Below, piece by piece: positions 26,964 through 36,422 of a DNA stretch of 64,000 nt. The stretch lies in assembly GCA_963678215.1 (NCBI GenBank), contig OY782758.1, forward strand, positions 2,046,001 to 2,110,000, given 5' to 3'. The stretch's first letter is position 1; every line of letters starts with the position of its first letter. This DNA comes from Thiobius zoothamnicola. GTDB lineage: Bacteria > Pseudomonadota > Gammaproteobacteria > Chromatiales > Chromatiaceae. Under the pieces are notes generated by a model. It saw only the letters and a list, made by a program, of their open reading frames with translations, was not told the DNA's origin and did no database searches. The position numbers and the translations under genes were made by a program.

Positions 26964-27201
26964 ATAGCTCCTCCCGTTTAATGCCCGTACCACCAAGATG
27001 ATATGCTTTGGTTTTCAGCCTGCGTAAGCGTCCCAATGCCTCGCTTTGCTGTGCATTCAATGTTTTCTTTTCAATAATTGGGGTTAATCTCGCAACTGCC
27101 TTACCGCGACGCGTGATCACCAACTCATCGCCTGTCTGCAGTTGGCGGATATATTTAGACAGATGCTGATTAGCTTCACGAATATTAATCATTTGCCGCA
27201 T
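26956..27201 (-). CDS. vapB: Phd/YefM-type antitoxin (VapB-like)
   Basis: An 81-residue antitoxin with the Phd/YefM N-terminal DNA-binding pattern MINIREANQHLSKYIRQLQTGDELVITRRGKAVARLTP and a C-terminal toxin-binding tail. The start MRQMINIREANQ has AAAGG about 9 nt upstream. It lies directly behind a 24-bp perfect palindrome, the likely autoregulatory site. Confidence 0.88.
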   Translation of the reverse strand: MRQMINIREANQHLSKYIRQLQTGDELVITRRGKAVARLTPIIEKKTLNAQQSEALGRLRRLKTKAYHLGGTGIKREELYE

Positions 27202-27212
27202 GACAAAATACC

Positions 27213-27236
27213 TTTTTGTAGTATGTACTACAAAAA
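27213..27236. promoter_or_regulatory. Palindromic operator of the VapBC-like locus
   Basis: A perfect palindrome of two 11-bp arms, TTTTTGTAGTA and TACTACAAAAA, with a 2-bp centre. It begins 11 bp upstream of the antitoxin ATG, the expected place for autoregulation by a Phd-type antitoxin. It also lies about 95 bp upstream of the divergent FIST gene and could influence it. Confidence 0.75.
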
Positions 27237-27328
27237 TAACAGGGTCATGTCCTGTCGGCAAAGGAAGTTTTTCGTTATCTACCCATTTACCTAGCTGCAT
27301 GGGAGTCCGTTCAGCTTATCATTTAGCT

Positions 27329-28453
27329 ATGATCCCAAAAGCTTTCTCCCTGCAAACAGACGCTAACCAGGCAGCGCAAGAAATTCATCAACAACTGGGT
27401 GCGACCGATACGGCGGTCACGGTATTTTTTTGTTCCGCCGATTATGATCTGGCATCGCTGTGTCAGGCCTTAGCCCAATTATTCAATGATTCACCAATCA
27501 TTGGTTGCACCACCGCAGGGGAAATTTCACCCGCCGGTTATGTCAAAAATTCGATTACGGCCTTTAGCCTGCCCCAAAGCCATTTTCAAATCGAAGCCCG
27601 ATTGATCAAAAACATGCAGGAACTGACCACTGATTCAGCCTACGAACTGGTCAGAAACATGCTTGCAACACTTGAACCCAAAGCGCTTGCCCCGGTAATG
27701 CAAAACAGCTTTGCGCTTTCTTTGCTGGATGGCATGTCAATTCGTGAGGAATTGGTGATTGGTGCCTTAAGCCAGGCACTTGGCGATATCCAAGTTGTGG
27801 GTGGTTCTGCCGGGGATAATTTGCACTTTCAAAACACCCAGGTTTATTTTGAGCATCAATTCCACACCAATGCTGCGGTACTGATTGTGGTGAATACTTT
27901 ATGCCCTTTTCAGGTGTTCAGCGATCACCATCTGGCCAAAGATCAAGACAAGCTGGTCGTTACCGAAGCCGACCCTCAACATAGGGTGGTGCAAGAATTT
28001 AACGCTGAGCCTGCCGCCATTGAATATTGCCGGGTGACGGGCTTAAACCGGCAACAGCTCAATCCGAGGGTTTTTGCCCTGCACCCACTGGCGGTGCAAT
28101 TTGCTGACCAAACCTATGTGCGCTCAATCCAGCAAGTGAATGATGACCTGAGCCTGACCTTTTTCTGCGCCATCGACCAGGGCATCGTGTTGACCAAGAT
28201 GTATTCAACCGGGCTGGTCAGTCATACCTATAATTTTTTGCGTGCCATTGTGGCTGAAATTGGCCAGCCGGAACTGATCATCGGTTGTGATTGCATCCAC
28301 CGGCGTATAGAAATGGAAGAGTATGGCCTGCTATCAGAAATCTCCCGCCTGTATATCCAGCGCAAGGTCATTGGTTTTAGCACCTACGGCGAGCAACTCA
28401 ACCGTATGCATATTAACCATACCTTTACCGGCATAGCGATTGGTATGCCATGA
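27329..28453 (+). CDS. FIST-domain sensory protein
   Basis: A 374-residue cytoplasmic protein with FIST N (SPIIGCTTAGEISPAGYVKNS, SLLDGMSIREELVIGALSQALG, VVGGSAGDNLHF) and FIST C (IIGCDCIHRRIEMEEYG, VIGFSTYGEQLN) domains, thought to bind small ligands. The ATG at 27329 begins MIPKAFSLQTDANQ; earlier in-frame Met codons run through the antitoxin promoter. It overlaps the kinase gene by 4 nt. Pseudomonas aeruginosa has the same order, PA1975 (FIST) then the kinase ErcS', in its ethanol-oxidation regulatory region. Confidence 0.85.
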   Translation: MIPKAFSLQTDANQAAQEIHQQLGATDTAVTVFFCSADYDLASLCQALAQLFNDSPIIGCTTAGEISPAGYVKNSITAFSLPQSHFQIEARLIKNMQELTTDSAYELVRNMLATLEPKALAPVMQNSFALSLLDGMSIREELVIGALSQALGDIQVVGGSAGDNLHFQNTQVYFEHQFHTNAAVLIVVNTLCPFQVFSDHHLAKDQDKLVVTEADPQHRVVQEFNAEPAAIEYCRVTGLNRQQLNPRVFALHPLAVQFADQTYVRSIQQVNDDLSLTFFCAIDQGIVLTKMYSTGLVSHTYNFLRAIVAEIGQPELIIGCDCIHRRIEMEEYGLLSEISRLYIQRKVIGFSTYGEQLNRMHINHTFTGIAIGMP

Positions 28454-30723
28454 GCGATGCCCTCTCTCTTAAGCAGGTGCAACTGGCTGAACTGCAAGAA
28501 CTCCGCGCCGCGAATCAGTATTTGGAAAAAGAAAACGCAAAATTGCGTAAAACCAACAATGTGTTAATTCACCGTATTGAGCAAGGCTGGGGCAACCACA
28601 GCGATGCCTACCAAACGTTTGAAAATGCCATGCTGCTCGCCGAAAAGTCACAACAAAAGGTGGCGAAACTGAGTCATATTATTTCGCGCCTGGAAGAAGC
28701 CAATCAGGAAACCTCCAAGGCGCAACAGGAAACCAAGCTGGCGCAACAGCGGCTGGCTGATTCAATTGAAAGTATCTTTGATGCATTTGCTTTATTTGAC
28801 AATCAGGGCCGAATCATCCTGGCTAACAGCCGCTTTTATGAACTCTGGGCGCGCACTAATATCACCATTGTCTTAGGCAAAACATTACTGCCCGATTTGG
28901 TTGAGACCAGCCTTCATAAAGGTATCTTTACCCCGGAAAAACATGCATCCGCAGATCAGGCTAAAGACTGTTTCGGCAATACTGTTTATCGCTTACAAAA
29001 TAACCGTTGGGTGCAAACTGCAGAAAAAGAAACGCTCGACAATGGTTTGGTATTAACCTTTACCGATATTACCTATCTTAAAAACAGCGAGGCCCGGCAA
29101 CGCGAAAAAGCGTTAGAACAACAAGCACACTTACTTGAGTCAACCATTAACAATATGTCGCAAGGTGTTACTTTGGTTGATGCCAACTACCGTATTCTGG
29201 TCTGGAATGAACGCTTTGTGGAAATCAGCGGCATTAAACATGAAACCTTGAAACAGGGCCTTGATTTCAAAAAACTGATTGCGAATAACGAACTCTGCAC
29301 CGGCCCCGAATTATTGCCTACTAGTGCTGACTCGGCCTCCAAGGAAATGTTTGAGCATGAAAAAACATTGGCTGACGGGCGGGTTATTCTGCTGCGTCGT
29401 CACATCATTCCCAGCGGCGGTTTTGTCAATACTTACACTGACATCACAGAACGTAGTCAGCAACAAGAAGAACTGGAAGAGCGGGTCAAACAAAGAACGC
29501 AGGAAATTTCTGAAATCAACAATGCGCTGCGCGAGCAGATTCGTGAAAAAAGCATTGCTGAATCCGGTTTGCTGGAAGCCAAACGTGAAGCCGAAGCCGC
29601 CAATATCAGTAAAACGAAATTTCTGGCTGCCACCAGTCACGATTTGTTGCAGCCTTTGAATGCGGCGGTTCTATTTGCCTCATTGCTGAAACAAAAAAAT
29701 CTAACGACAGATATTCAAAAGCTGGTGCAGTCGTTAAGTTATTCGCTGGAAAACATCGAATCCCTGATTGGTACATTAGTTGATATATCGAAATTGGAAG
29801 CTGGTGTGGTCAAACCCGAATTGGGTGTTTTCAACTGCAAAGAATTACTTACCTACCTCGCCAATGAATTCCGCCAGCAAGCAAAACAACAAAACATTGA
29901 TTTTCATTTTGCTCACTCAAGTGCCGCTGTGTATACAGACAGTCAACTACTTGCCCGCATATTACGCAATTTTCTCACCAATGCGCTTCGGTACACACAA
30001 CATGGCGATATTTTACTTGGCGCAAGACGGCGTTCAAGCGGTCTGGAAATTCAGGTGATCGACACTGGCGTCGGCATACCTGGCGATGAACTGAAAAAAA
30101 TTTTTAACGAATTCCATCGCAGCAAGGCGCATAGCTCGCGTGAAGACCGGGGACTCGGTTTGGGACTGGCTATCGTGGATAAAATATCCTCCATGCTGGA
30201 GCACCAGATCAAGGTAGACTCGATACTAGGTAAAGGTTCATGTTTTTCCGTACTGGTGCCCTATGCCGAAAAACCCGGCCAAGTATCAATAACGCCATTG
30301 GAAATGTCGGCTATTTCAATGGACCATACGCTGCAACACTGCCATGTGTTGGTTATCGACAATGATGCGAGTATCTGTGCTGGCATGAAAATGTTGCTGG
30401 AAGGTTGGGGCTGTAGGGTCAGGACCGTCCAGATGAATGAACAAATCGAGCACATTCTGCAAAACGGTTTGGAATCTTCGCCTGATTTGATTATTGCTGA
30501 TTATCATTTAAATGATGAGCTGAGCGGCCTGGAAGTGGTGAAACAGATCAAGGCAAACAGCACTGCGCCTACCCCGGTTTTGATGATCACCGCCAATTAC
30601 TCCGTTGAGCTGAGGCAGCAAGTCCGCAAATTAGGCTACCATCTGATCAATAAACCGGTGAAGCCTGTGAAGCTAAGAATGGCGATGCATCATTTATTAG
30701 GTAATAACCTGATTGAAGGTTAA
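28450..30723 (+). CDS. Hybrid sensor histidine kinase with PAS domains (ErcS'-like)
   Basis: A 757-residue soluble hybrid kinase. An N-terminal coiled coil (about 10-105) is followed by a PAS domain (about 108-220), a second PAS (about 225-335), another coiled coil, HisKA with the phospho-acceptor His397 (ATSHDLLQPLNA), HATPase with N/G boxes (DTGVGIP, GLGLGLAIV), and a C-terminal receiver with Asp684 (IIADYHLNDELSG). No membrane segment, so it senses a cytoplasmic cue, perhaps through the FIST partner. Domain order and position match ErcS' of Pseudomonas. Confidence 0.9.
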   Translation: MSDALSLKQVQLAELQELRAANQYLEKENAKLRKTNNVLIHRIEQGWGNHSDAYQTFENAMLLAEKSQQKVAKLSHIISRLEEANQETSKAQQETKLAQQRLADSIESIFDAFALFDNQGRIILANSRFYELWARTNITIVLGKTLLPDLVETSLHKGIFTPEKHASADQAKDCFGNTVYRLQNNRWVQTAEKETLDNGLVLTFTDITYLKNSEARQREKALEQQAHLLESTINNMSQGVTLVDANYRILVWNERFVEISGIKHETLKQGLDFKKLIANNELCTGPELLPTSADSASKEMFEHEKTLADGRVILLRRHIIPSGGFVNTYTDITERSQQQEELEERVKQRTQEISEINNALREQIREKSIAESGLLEAKREAEAANISKTKFLAATSHDLLQPLNAAVLFASLLKQKNLTTDIQKLVQSLSYSLENIESLIGTLVDISKLEAGVVKPELGVFNCKELLTYLANEFRQQAKQQNIDFHFAHSSAAVYTDSQLLARILRNFLTNALRYTQHGDILLGARRRSSGLEIQVIDTGVGIPGDELKKIFNEFHRSKAHSSREDRGLGLGLAIVDKISSMLEHQIKVDSILGKGSCFSVLVPYAEKPGQVSITPLEMSAISMDHTLQHCHVLVIDNDASICAGMKMLLEGWGCRVRTVQMNEQIEHILQNGLESSPDLIIADYHLNDELSGLEVVKQIKANSTAPTPVLMITANYSVELRQQVRKLGYHLINKPVKPVKLRMAMHHLLGNNLIEG

Positions 30724-30910
30724 AGACGCCCTGCGTCCCTTTTTGCTCTTAAGGCTCCAGTTTTCTGGTTCGGACCAAGGCAAAATAAAACAAGAAAGAA
30801 TGCTATGCTGTGCCACTAAAGTGTCAGTTTTTTTACTACTTTAGTCGAGGTCGTTACATAAACACCTTGTTGGAATCATTCAAAGGGAGCGATTAAAAGG
30901 AGCTATCAAA

Positions 30911-31585
30911 ATGCACACCGTCTCGATTGCTGATGATCATCCACTGTTCCGCGAAGCGATAAAATCCATTGTGGCGGAACACTATCCAGACTACAGGTTC
31001 CTTGAGGCATCCAATCTGGACGAAGCCATGCAATTGGTTGATAAAAATCCGGAAACTGATCTGATGTTGCTGGATTTGAATATGCCCGGCATGAATGGGC
31101 TGACAGGTATTGTAGAAATGCGCAATGCAGCGCCTGATGTGCCATTAGGCATTATTTCAGCAGAGCAGGATAAAAACGTCGTACTAAAAACCATTAGCTA
31201 TGGCTCGATTGGTTTCATTGCCAAATCTTCATCCAGAGACACCATTGCCATGGCCATTCGACATATGCTGAATGGGCAAATTTACTTACCAGCCGATATC
31301 ATGCGCGATGATTTATCACAAAAAGACAGCGACAAAAAGAAACAACCTGCTGCACTTGATTTGGAAAACCTGGATTCACTCACCAGAAAGCAACTCCAGG
31401 TTTTTGAACAAATGGCCAAAGGTGGTTCAAACAAGCAAATATCCGCTGAACTCAATATTGCGGAAACGACGGTTAAGGCTCATGTTTCTGCGATTTTACA
31501 AAAACTGAAGGTCACCAATCGAATTCAAGCCGTGCTTTGTGCATCCAGCATCGACTTTGATCAGTATCAGCGCAAATTCCGATAA
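30911..31585 (+). CDS. LuxR/NarL-family response regulator (AgmR/ErdR-like)
   Basis: A 224-residue response regulator. The receiver has DDHPLFREA and the phospho-acceptor Asp55 (LMLLDLNMPGMNG); the LuxR-type helix-turn-helix is LTRKQLQVFEQMAKGGSNKQISAELNIAETTVKAHVSAIL. An AAAAGGAGC ribosome binding site precedes the ATG. It resembles AgmR/ErbR/ErdR, which activate exa/pqq/ped genes in Pseudomonas. Likely partner of the hybrid kinase just upstream; target promoters would be those of exaA, exaB and exaC. Confidence 0.87.
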   Translation: MHTVSIADDHPLFREAIKSIVAEHYPDYRFLEASNLDEAMQLVDKNPETDLMLLDLNMPGMNGLTGIVEMRNAAPDVPLGIISAEQDKNVVLKTISYGSIGFIAKSSSRDTIAMAIRHMLNGQIYLPADIMRDDLSQKDSDKKKQPAALDLENLDSLTRKQLQVFEQMAKGGSNKQISAELNIAETTVKAHVSAILQKLKVTNRIQAVLCASSIDFDQYQRKFR

Positions 31586-32383
31586 TTATCCGCCCGCTTT
31601 TTTCCCCAACAAGCCCGCGCGCGGGCTGTAGCCATAGATTGACAGCCCGATGAAAAAACCGGTGGCACCCAGCACGACCAGCAAAGACAAACCATCCCAT
31701 TTCACATGAAAACTAAAGCGGATCAGTTCAACGACATAAGTAAAAGGGTTCAACTGACTCAGCCAGAATAAGGTCTCATTTGCTTCACGCATTTTCCATA
31801 ATGGGTATAAAGCAGATGAGAGGAAAAACATCGGGAACACCACAAAATTCATCACCCCGGCAAAATTTTCCAGTTGCTTGACCATCGATGAAATCAACAA
31901 GCCAATGGCAGCTAACATCAAACTACCCAGTAACAAGGCTGGGAATAAAACCAGGTAGTGATTCCATGGCTGGCTGATGCCAAAAAAGTGTGCAATCCAC
32001 AAAAAAATATAAGCTTGAAAGGTGGAAACCAGCGCAATAGAAAACAATTTACAAAACAACAAGAAACCTCTGGGCATGGGACTCGTCAGCAAAATACGCA
32101 TACTGCCCATTTCGCGGTCTACCACCATGGAGAGCGCGCTCTGCATCCCATTGAACAATAAAATCACGCCAAGCAAACCTGGTGTGATGTATACCTCATA
32201 AGTGATGTGGGTTGCGTAAGGCGGGATGATGGAATCCCCCAGATCGGCCCGGAAACCGGCTGCAAACACCACCAGCCACAATAAAGGCCGCACCAAGGCG
32301 CTCAGCAGACGCGAGCGCTGTTGTACAAAACGATGCAGCTCGCGCCGCAAAATGCCGATAAAACAATGCCAGTAAGCGGCCAT
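31586..32383 (-). CDS. pedC: ABC transporter permease of the PQQ-alcohol system (PedC-like)
   Basis: A 265-residue ABC-2-type permease with six membrane segments, for example LVRPLLWLVVFAAGF, GLLGVILLFNGMQSAL, FQAYIFLWIAHFFG and VMNFVVFPMFFLSSALYPLW. It overlaps the ATPase gene by one base. It belongs with PedC-type exporters of quinoprotein loci. Its stop abuts the stop of the response regulator with no gap. Substrate unknown; export of an alcohol or of a periplasmic factor has been proposed for the group. Confidence 0.85.
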   Translation of the reverse strand: MAAYWHCFIGILRRELHRFVQQRSRLLSALVRPLLWLVVFAAGFRADLGDSIIPPYATHITYEVYITPGLLGVILLFNGMQSALSMVVDREMGSMRILLTSPMPRGFLLFCKLFSIALVSTFQAYIFLWIAHFFGISQPWNHYLVLFPALLLGSLMLAAIGLLISSMVKQLENFAGVMNFVVFPMFFLSSALYPLWKMREANETLFWLSQLNPFTYVVELIRFSFHVKWDGLSLLVVLGATGFFIGLSIYGYSPRAGLLGKKAGG

Positions 32384-33111
32384 TATTTGCCCTTGGTCGC
32401 CAAACCAAGCATCAACTGTTGCAAGTTTTGGTAGCCTGAGCGGTCAATCATATCGCCGATTTTGCCTTGGCTAATTAATTGACCTTGGTGCAGCAGAATC
32501 ACCTGATCGTCATCCTGAACATCATCTATCATGTGCGAACTCCACAAAATGGTGATGCCCTGGCCCTGGCACAGTTCGCGCATATGCCGGTTGATCATAT
32601 AGCGCGTGTCGATATCCAAACCGACCGTGGCTTCATCCAATAGCAATAATCTGGGCTGATGTAACAACGCACGGGCGAATTCAACCCGTCGGCGGTGGCC
32701 CATATTCAAGATGCGGATTTTGTCATCCAGCCGATCCAGCATATTGAAACGGTCTAGTTGTTGCTCAATGGCATCGCTCGCTTGTTTACGGCTGATGCCA
32801 TGCAAGGCGGCATGGTATTGCAGGTTTTGCCTTACCGTCAGGTCAATATCCAAGGTGCTTTGTTGGAACACCATTCCGGTTTGCGCCAATGCCTTGCCCG
32901 CATGGGTCGCCAATGAATGGCCTAACACGGATATGGAGCCTTGTGTGCTATGCAGTAAACGTGTCAGCAAGCCAAACAAGGTCGTTTTGCCTGCGCCATT
33001 CAGTCCCAATAAGCCAGTGAAGGCACCTTCGGGCAAATCAAAGTTGATTCGATCCAGAACTTTTCTGGCCCCGTAGCGAAAGGAGACATTTTCAATTTGC
33101 AGTGCAGGCAC
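32383..33111 (-). CDS. pedB: ABC transporter ATP-binding protein of the PQQ-alcohol system
   Basis: A 242-residue ATPase. Walker A is GLNGAGKTTLF, the Q-loop is MVFQQSTLD, the signature region reads NMGHRRRVEFARALLHQP (a variant of LSGGQ), Walker B is LLLLDEATVGLD, and the switch His is in SSHMIDDV. It pairs with the permease downstream. The family is the ATP-binding subunit tied to PQQ-dependent alcohol dehydrogenase loci. Confidence 0.87.
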   Translation of the reverse strand: MPALQIENVSFRYGARKVLDRINFDLPEGAFTGLLGLNGAGKTTLFGLLTRLLHSTQGSISVLGHSLATHAGKALAQTGMVFQQSTLDIDLTVRQNLQYHAALHGISRKQASDAIEQQLDRFNMLDRLDDKIRILNMGHRRRVEFARALLHQPRLLLLDEATVGLDIDTRYMINRHMRELCQGQGITILWSSHMIDDVQDDDQVILLHQGQLISQGKIGDMIDRSGYQNLQQLMLGLATKGK

Positions 33112-33309
33112 TCAGTTCATCGCTCGTTTTATCGTGGAATGACCGATCCTTCGGAATAACGCCACACTTTAATGGATTTGATCGCCTCAAGATTGCCTGC
33201 ATCAATTACCGATACATACGCCACTGACAGGCTTTGAAAGTGATACTGTATCATTTACACGCATTGCGGTGTCTGGTAAGGCCTTAAGGAAGCGTATCGA
33301 GTCTAGCGT

Positions 33310-35397
33310 TCATACCACGGCATAATGCACTTTATCGCCCAGCCAGCGGCGCATTAAGGCTTGCGCGGTTTCGGGTTGTTGCCGCAGTAATTGATCAGCG
33401 AGCTTTTGTGCTTCCGGGATCCAGGCTTCGTCACGTAATAAATCAGCGATGCGAAAGGCTATTTCACCAGTCTGTCGGGTGCCTAAGACTTCTCCGGGAC
33501 CGCGTATCTCCAGATCTTTTTCAGCGATGATGAAACCGTCATTGGTGTCGCGCATGACGCTGAGGCGTTGTTGCGCCAACCGGCTGAGCGGCGGTTGATA
33601 CATCAATACACAATGACTGGCTTGGCTGCCACGTCCGATTCTGCCGCGTAGCTGGTGCAGTTGCGCCAAACCGAGTCGTTCGGCATTTTCGATCACCATC
33701 AGGCTGGCGTTCGGTACGTCCACGCCGACTTCAATCACGGTCGTGGCGACCAATAAGTCGATCTCAGCCTGTTTGAAGGCTTGCATCAGGGTTTCTTTTT
33801 GCGTGCTTTTCAGGCGGCCATGAATCAGGCCGACGCGCACACCGGGCAGGGCTTCGGTCAGCGTGCTGGCCGCGTCTTCCGCAGCCTGGCATTGCAGCAA
33901 TTCGGATTCTTCGATCAAGGTGCATACCCAATAGGCTTGCCGCCCGGCCCGGCAGTTCTCGCCAATGCGCTGGATCACGTCATCGCGCCGATGTGCTGAC
34001 AATACCGTGGTTTGCACTGGCGTGCGTCCCGGTGGTAATTCATCAATAACCGATAAATCCAAATCTGCATAGGCGGTCATGGCGAGCGTGCGGGGAATCG
34101 GCGTGGCGGTCATGATTAATTGATGGGGCTGTAGCTGATTGCCTTTCGCGCGCAGACTCAATCGTTGGTGTACGCCAAAGCGGTGCTGTTCATCAATGAT
34201 GATCAGTCCCAAATTGTGGAATTGCACATCGGCTTGAAACAAGGCATGCGTGCCGATGATTAAAGGCAGTTGGCCTTGCGCCAGCAACTCGAGTGAATGT
34301 TGGCGTTTTTTGCCTTTGCTGCGTCCGCTCAGATAGCGGATTGAGATCTTGAGCGGCGTCAACCAACGGGTGAAGTTGTCATAATGTTGTTCAGCCAATA
34401 ATTCCGTGGGTGCCATCACCGCGACTTGATAACCCGCTTCGACCACTTGCAGGGCCGCTAAGGTGGCAACAATGGTTTTGCCAGATCCGACATCGCCTTG
34501 CGCCAGGCGCAGCATGGGGGTGTCGTGGGCCAAGTCGGTCTGAATTTGCTGGACGACCCGTTGCTGTGCCTGAGTCAGCTGAAAAGGCAGGTTGTCGCGC
34601 AACGTTTGGGCCAGATTGCCGCAGGTCAGTGGTATGAGCGGTGCCGCTCGTTGTTGATGGCGTTCGCGCAATTGACGCAGGCTGATCTGGTGGGCGAGCA
34701 ATTCTTCAAAGACGAGGCGTTGTTGCGCTGGATGCTGGTGCTCAGTTAGCAATTTCACGGGTATGTCGGGTGATGGGCGGTGTATTAAATGAATGGCTTC
34801 TGGCAGCAGTGGCAGATTAAATTGATCAAGCACCTCTTTGGGCAAAAGTTCGGTGAGCGTCGTGCCGGATTTCAGTTCCGCCAAGGCTTGGTTCAGCAGT
34901 TCGCGCCAAGTCAGTTGGTGCATGCCTTCTGTGGTTGGGTAGATTGGGGTCAGGGCGGCCTCGACATCGGTCGGCCCATCATCAGTGATCAGCCGATATT
35001 CTGGATGAATCAATTCGCGTGAGGTAAAGCCATTGCGTACTTCACCAAAGCAACGTAACCGCGCGCCGGGCTTGAATGCGGCTTGTTGCGCCGTGCTGAA
35101 ATGAAAAAAGCGTAGTACCAAAAGGCCGGTATGGTCTGACACGCTAACGGTTAAGGTGCGCCGCCGACCAACCTGTATTTCGGCATGTTTGACGGTGACT
35201 TCAATAACCGCCTGGTCGCCGACCCGGAGATCACGAATGCAGATGACGCGGGTGCGATCCTGATAGCGTATTGGCAGGTGAAACAAAATATCCTGCACAT
35301 GATGGATGCCTAACTTGGCCAGACGTTCCGCGCTTTTGGGTCCAACGCCTTTTAAGGTGGTGATGGGGGAGGGGGGGCTGGCTGGTGTTGTTGGCAT
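33310..35397 (-). CDS. recG: ATP-dependent DNA helicase RecG
   Basis: A 695-residue RecG that remodels stalled forks and Holliday junctions. The N-terminal wedge domain is followed by SF2 helicase motifs: GDVGSGKTIVA (I), DEQHRFG (II), TATPIPRT (III) and QLRGRIGRGSQASHC (VI). Full length. It follows the mutT/thiE gene by 53 nt in the same direction. Confidence 0.97.
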   Translation of the reverse strand: MPTTPASPPSPITTLKGVGPKSAERLAKLGIHHVQDILFHLPIRYQDRTRVICIRDLRVGDQAVIEVTVKHAEIQVGRRRTLTVSVSDHTGLLVLRFFHFSTAQQAAFKPGARLRCFGEVRNGFTSRELIHPEYRLITDDGPTDVEAALTPIYPTTEGMHQLTWRELLNQALAELKSGTTLTELLPKEVLDQFNLPLLPEAIHLIHRPSPDIPVKLLTEHQHPAQQRLVFEELLAHQISLRQLRERHQQRAAPLIPLTCGNLAQTLRDNLPFQLTQAQQRVVQQIQTDLAHDTPMLRLAQGDVGSGKTIVATLAALQVVEAGYQVAVMAPTELLAEQHYDNFTRWLTPLKISIRYLSGRSKGKKRQHSLELLAQGQLPLIIGTHALFQADVQFHNLGLIIIDEQHRFGVHQRLSLRAKGNQLQPHQLIMTATPIPRTLAMTAYADLDLSVIDELPPGRTPVQTTVLSAHRRDDVIQRIGENCRAGRQAYWVCTLIEESELLQCQAAEDAASTLTEALPGVRVGLIHGRLKSTQKETLMQAFKQAEIDLLVATTVIEVGVDVPNASLMVIENAERLGLAQLHQLRGRIGRGSQASHCVLMYQPPLSRLAQQRLSVMRDTNDGFIIAEKDLEIRGPGEVLGTRQTGEIAFRIADLLRDEAWIPEAQKLADQLLRQQPETAQALMRRWLGDKVHYAVV

Positions 35398-35450
35398 ATT
35401 TGGCGCATAGGTGGGCGCTTAGGTCAGACAATAGTAGCAGGCTGTTGAAA

Positions 35451-36422
35451 TCAGGATAAACCAGAGACTGGCCAAAGCCCTCGAATACCGGCGATGCCTT
35501 GAGCGCCAGCCTGCCATGCCTGTTGCATGAGTGCATCATGCATGCCGCCCAGGGCGTAAACCGGAATAGTGGCTGATTCAACCCGTTGACGGAACTGCTC
35601 CCAGCCAAGCGGCTCCGCATCCGGGTGACTTAGCGTCGGCATTACCGGTGATAAGACAGCGAAATCCACGCCAATTGTTTGCGCTTGCTGTAGATCTTGC
35701 GCCGTATGGCAGGATGCCGCCACCCAGGTGAACCCGGCGGGGCGTTCTCGGTGTTTGCTTAATTGGCGGCTACTCAGATGTAAACCCTGGGCACCAGCTT
35801 GTTTGGCGGTTCGCGCATCGGCGTTCAGCATGAATGGCGTATTCGCTTGATCACAAAGCATTTGCACTTGCGGCATCAATGTGTGGTATTGATGGCTATC
35901 CAGGCCGAACACGCGAAATTGCAGCATGCCAGGGTTAGCCTGTTCAAGCATTGATCTCAGATTGTGCAGAAAAACGTTTGGATCGTTAATTTGGGCTGGG
36001 GTGATGATGTAGCGATCAGGGAGTTGAATGGCGTTCCGGATCGGTTTATTACCGACGGGCATAGGGTATTCCGCCAGTTTATCAGTCGATGTCCATTGAA
36101 TGGCTTGTCCTTCCTGACCCCGTGGCTCACCCAGCCAGGAGGATATTTGATAAACATTCAATCGCACGCGGTATTCAGCATACGACTGAGTGATTTGAAT
36201 CAGCGGACGATAATGCTGGATGCGGATGCCGAGTTCTTCCTGAAGCTCGCGTTGCAGCGTTTCAACCAGGCTTTCGTTGGCTTCGCGCTTTCCCCCGGGA
36301 AATTCCCAGAGACCGCCTTGGGGCGCATCCATACGTCGTTTACTGAGCAGGACTTTACCGTCCGCCCGGATAAGGACGCCGACAGCGATCGGTATTGGAG
36401 GGGTTGGCGCATTATTCGTCAT
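35451..36422 (-). CDS. mutT: MutT Nudix hydrolase fused to a ThiE-like domain
   Basis: A 323-residue two-domain protein. The N-terminal Nudix domain (about 8-135) has the complete box GGKREANESLVETLQRELQEELGI and should hydrolyse 8-oxo-dGTP. The C-terminal domain (about 140-320) is a thiamine-phosphate-synthase-like barrel (FMLNADARTAKQAGAQGLHL, VDFAVLSPV, YALGGM). The fusion is common in gammaproteobacteria; the ThiE part is usually thought not to make thiamine. It overlaps the upstream MotB-like gene by 11 nt. Confidence 0.9.
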   Translation of the reverse strand: MTNNAPTPPIPIAVGVLIRADGKVLLSKRRMDAPQGGLWEFPGGKREANESLVETLQRELQEELGIRIQHYRPLIQITQSYAEYRVRLNVYQISSWLGEPRGQEGQAIQWTSTDKLAEYPMPVGNKPIRNAIQLPDRYIITPAQINDPNVFLHNLRSMLEQANPGMLQFRVFGLDSHQYHTLMPQVQMLCDQANTPFMLNADARTAKQAGAQGLHLSSRQLSKHRERPAGFTWVAASCHTAQDLQQAQTIGVDFAVLSPVMPTLSHPDAEPLGWEQFRQRVESATIPVYALGGMHDALMQQAWQAGAQGIAGIRGLWPVSGLS

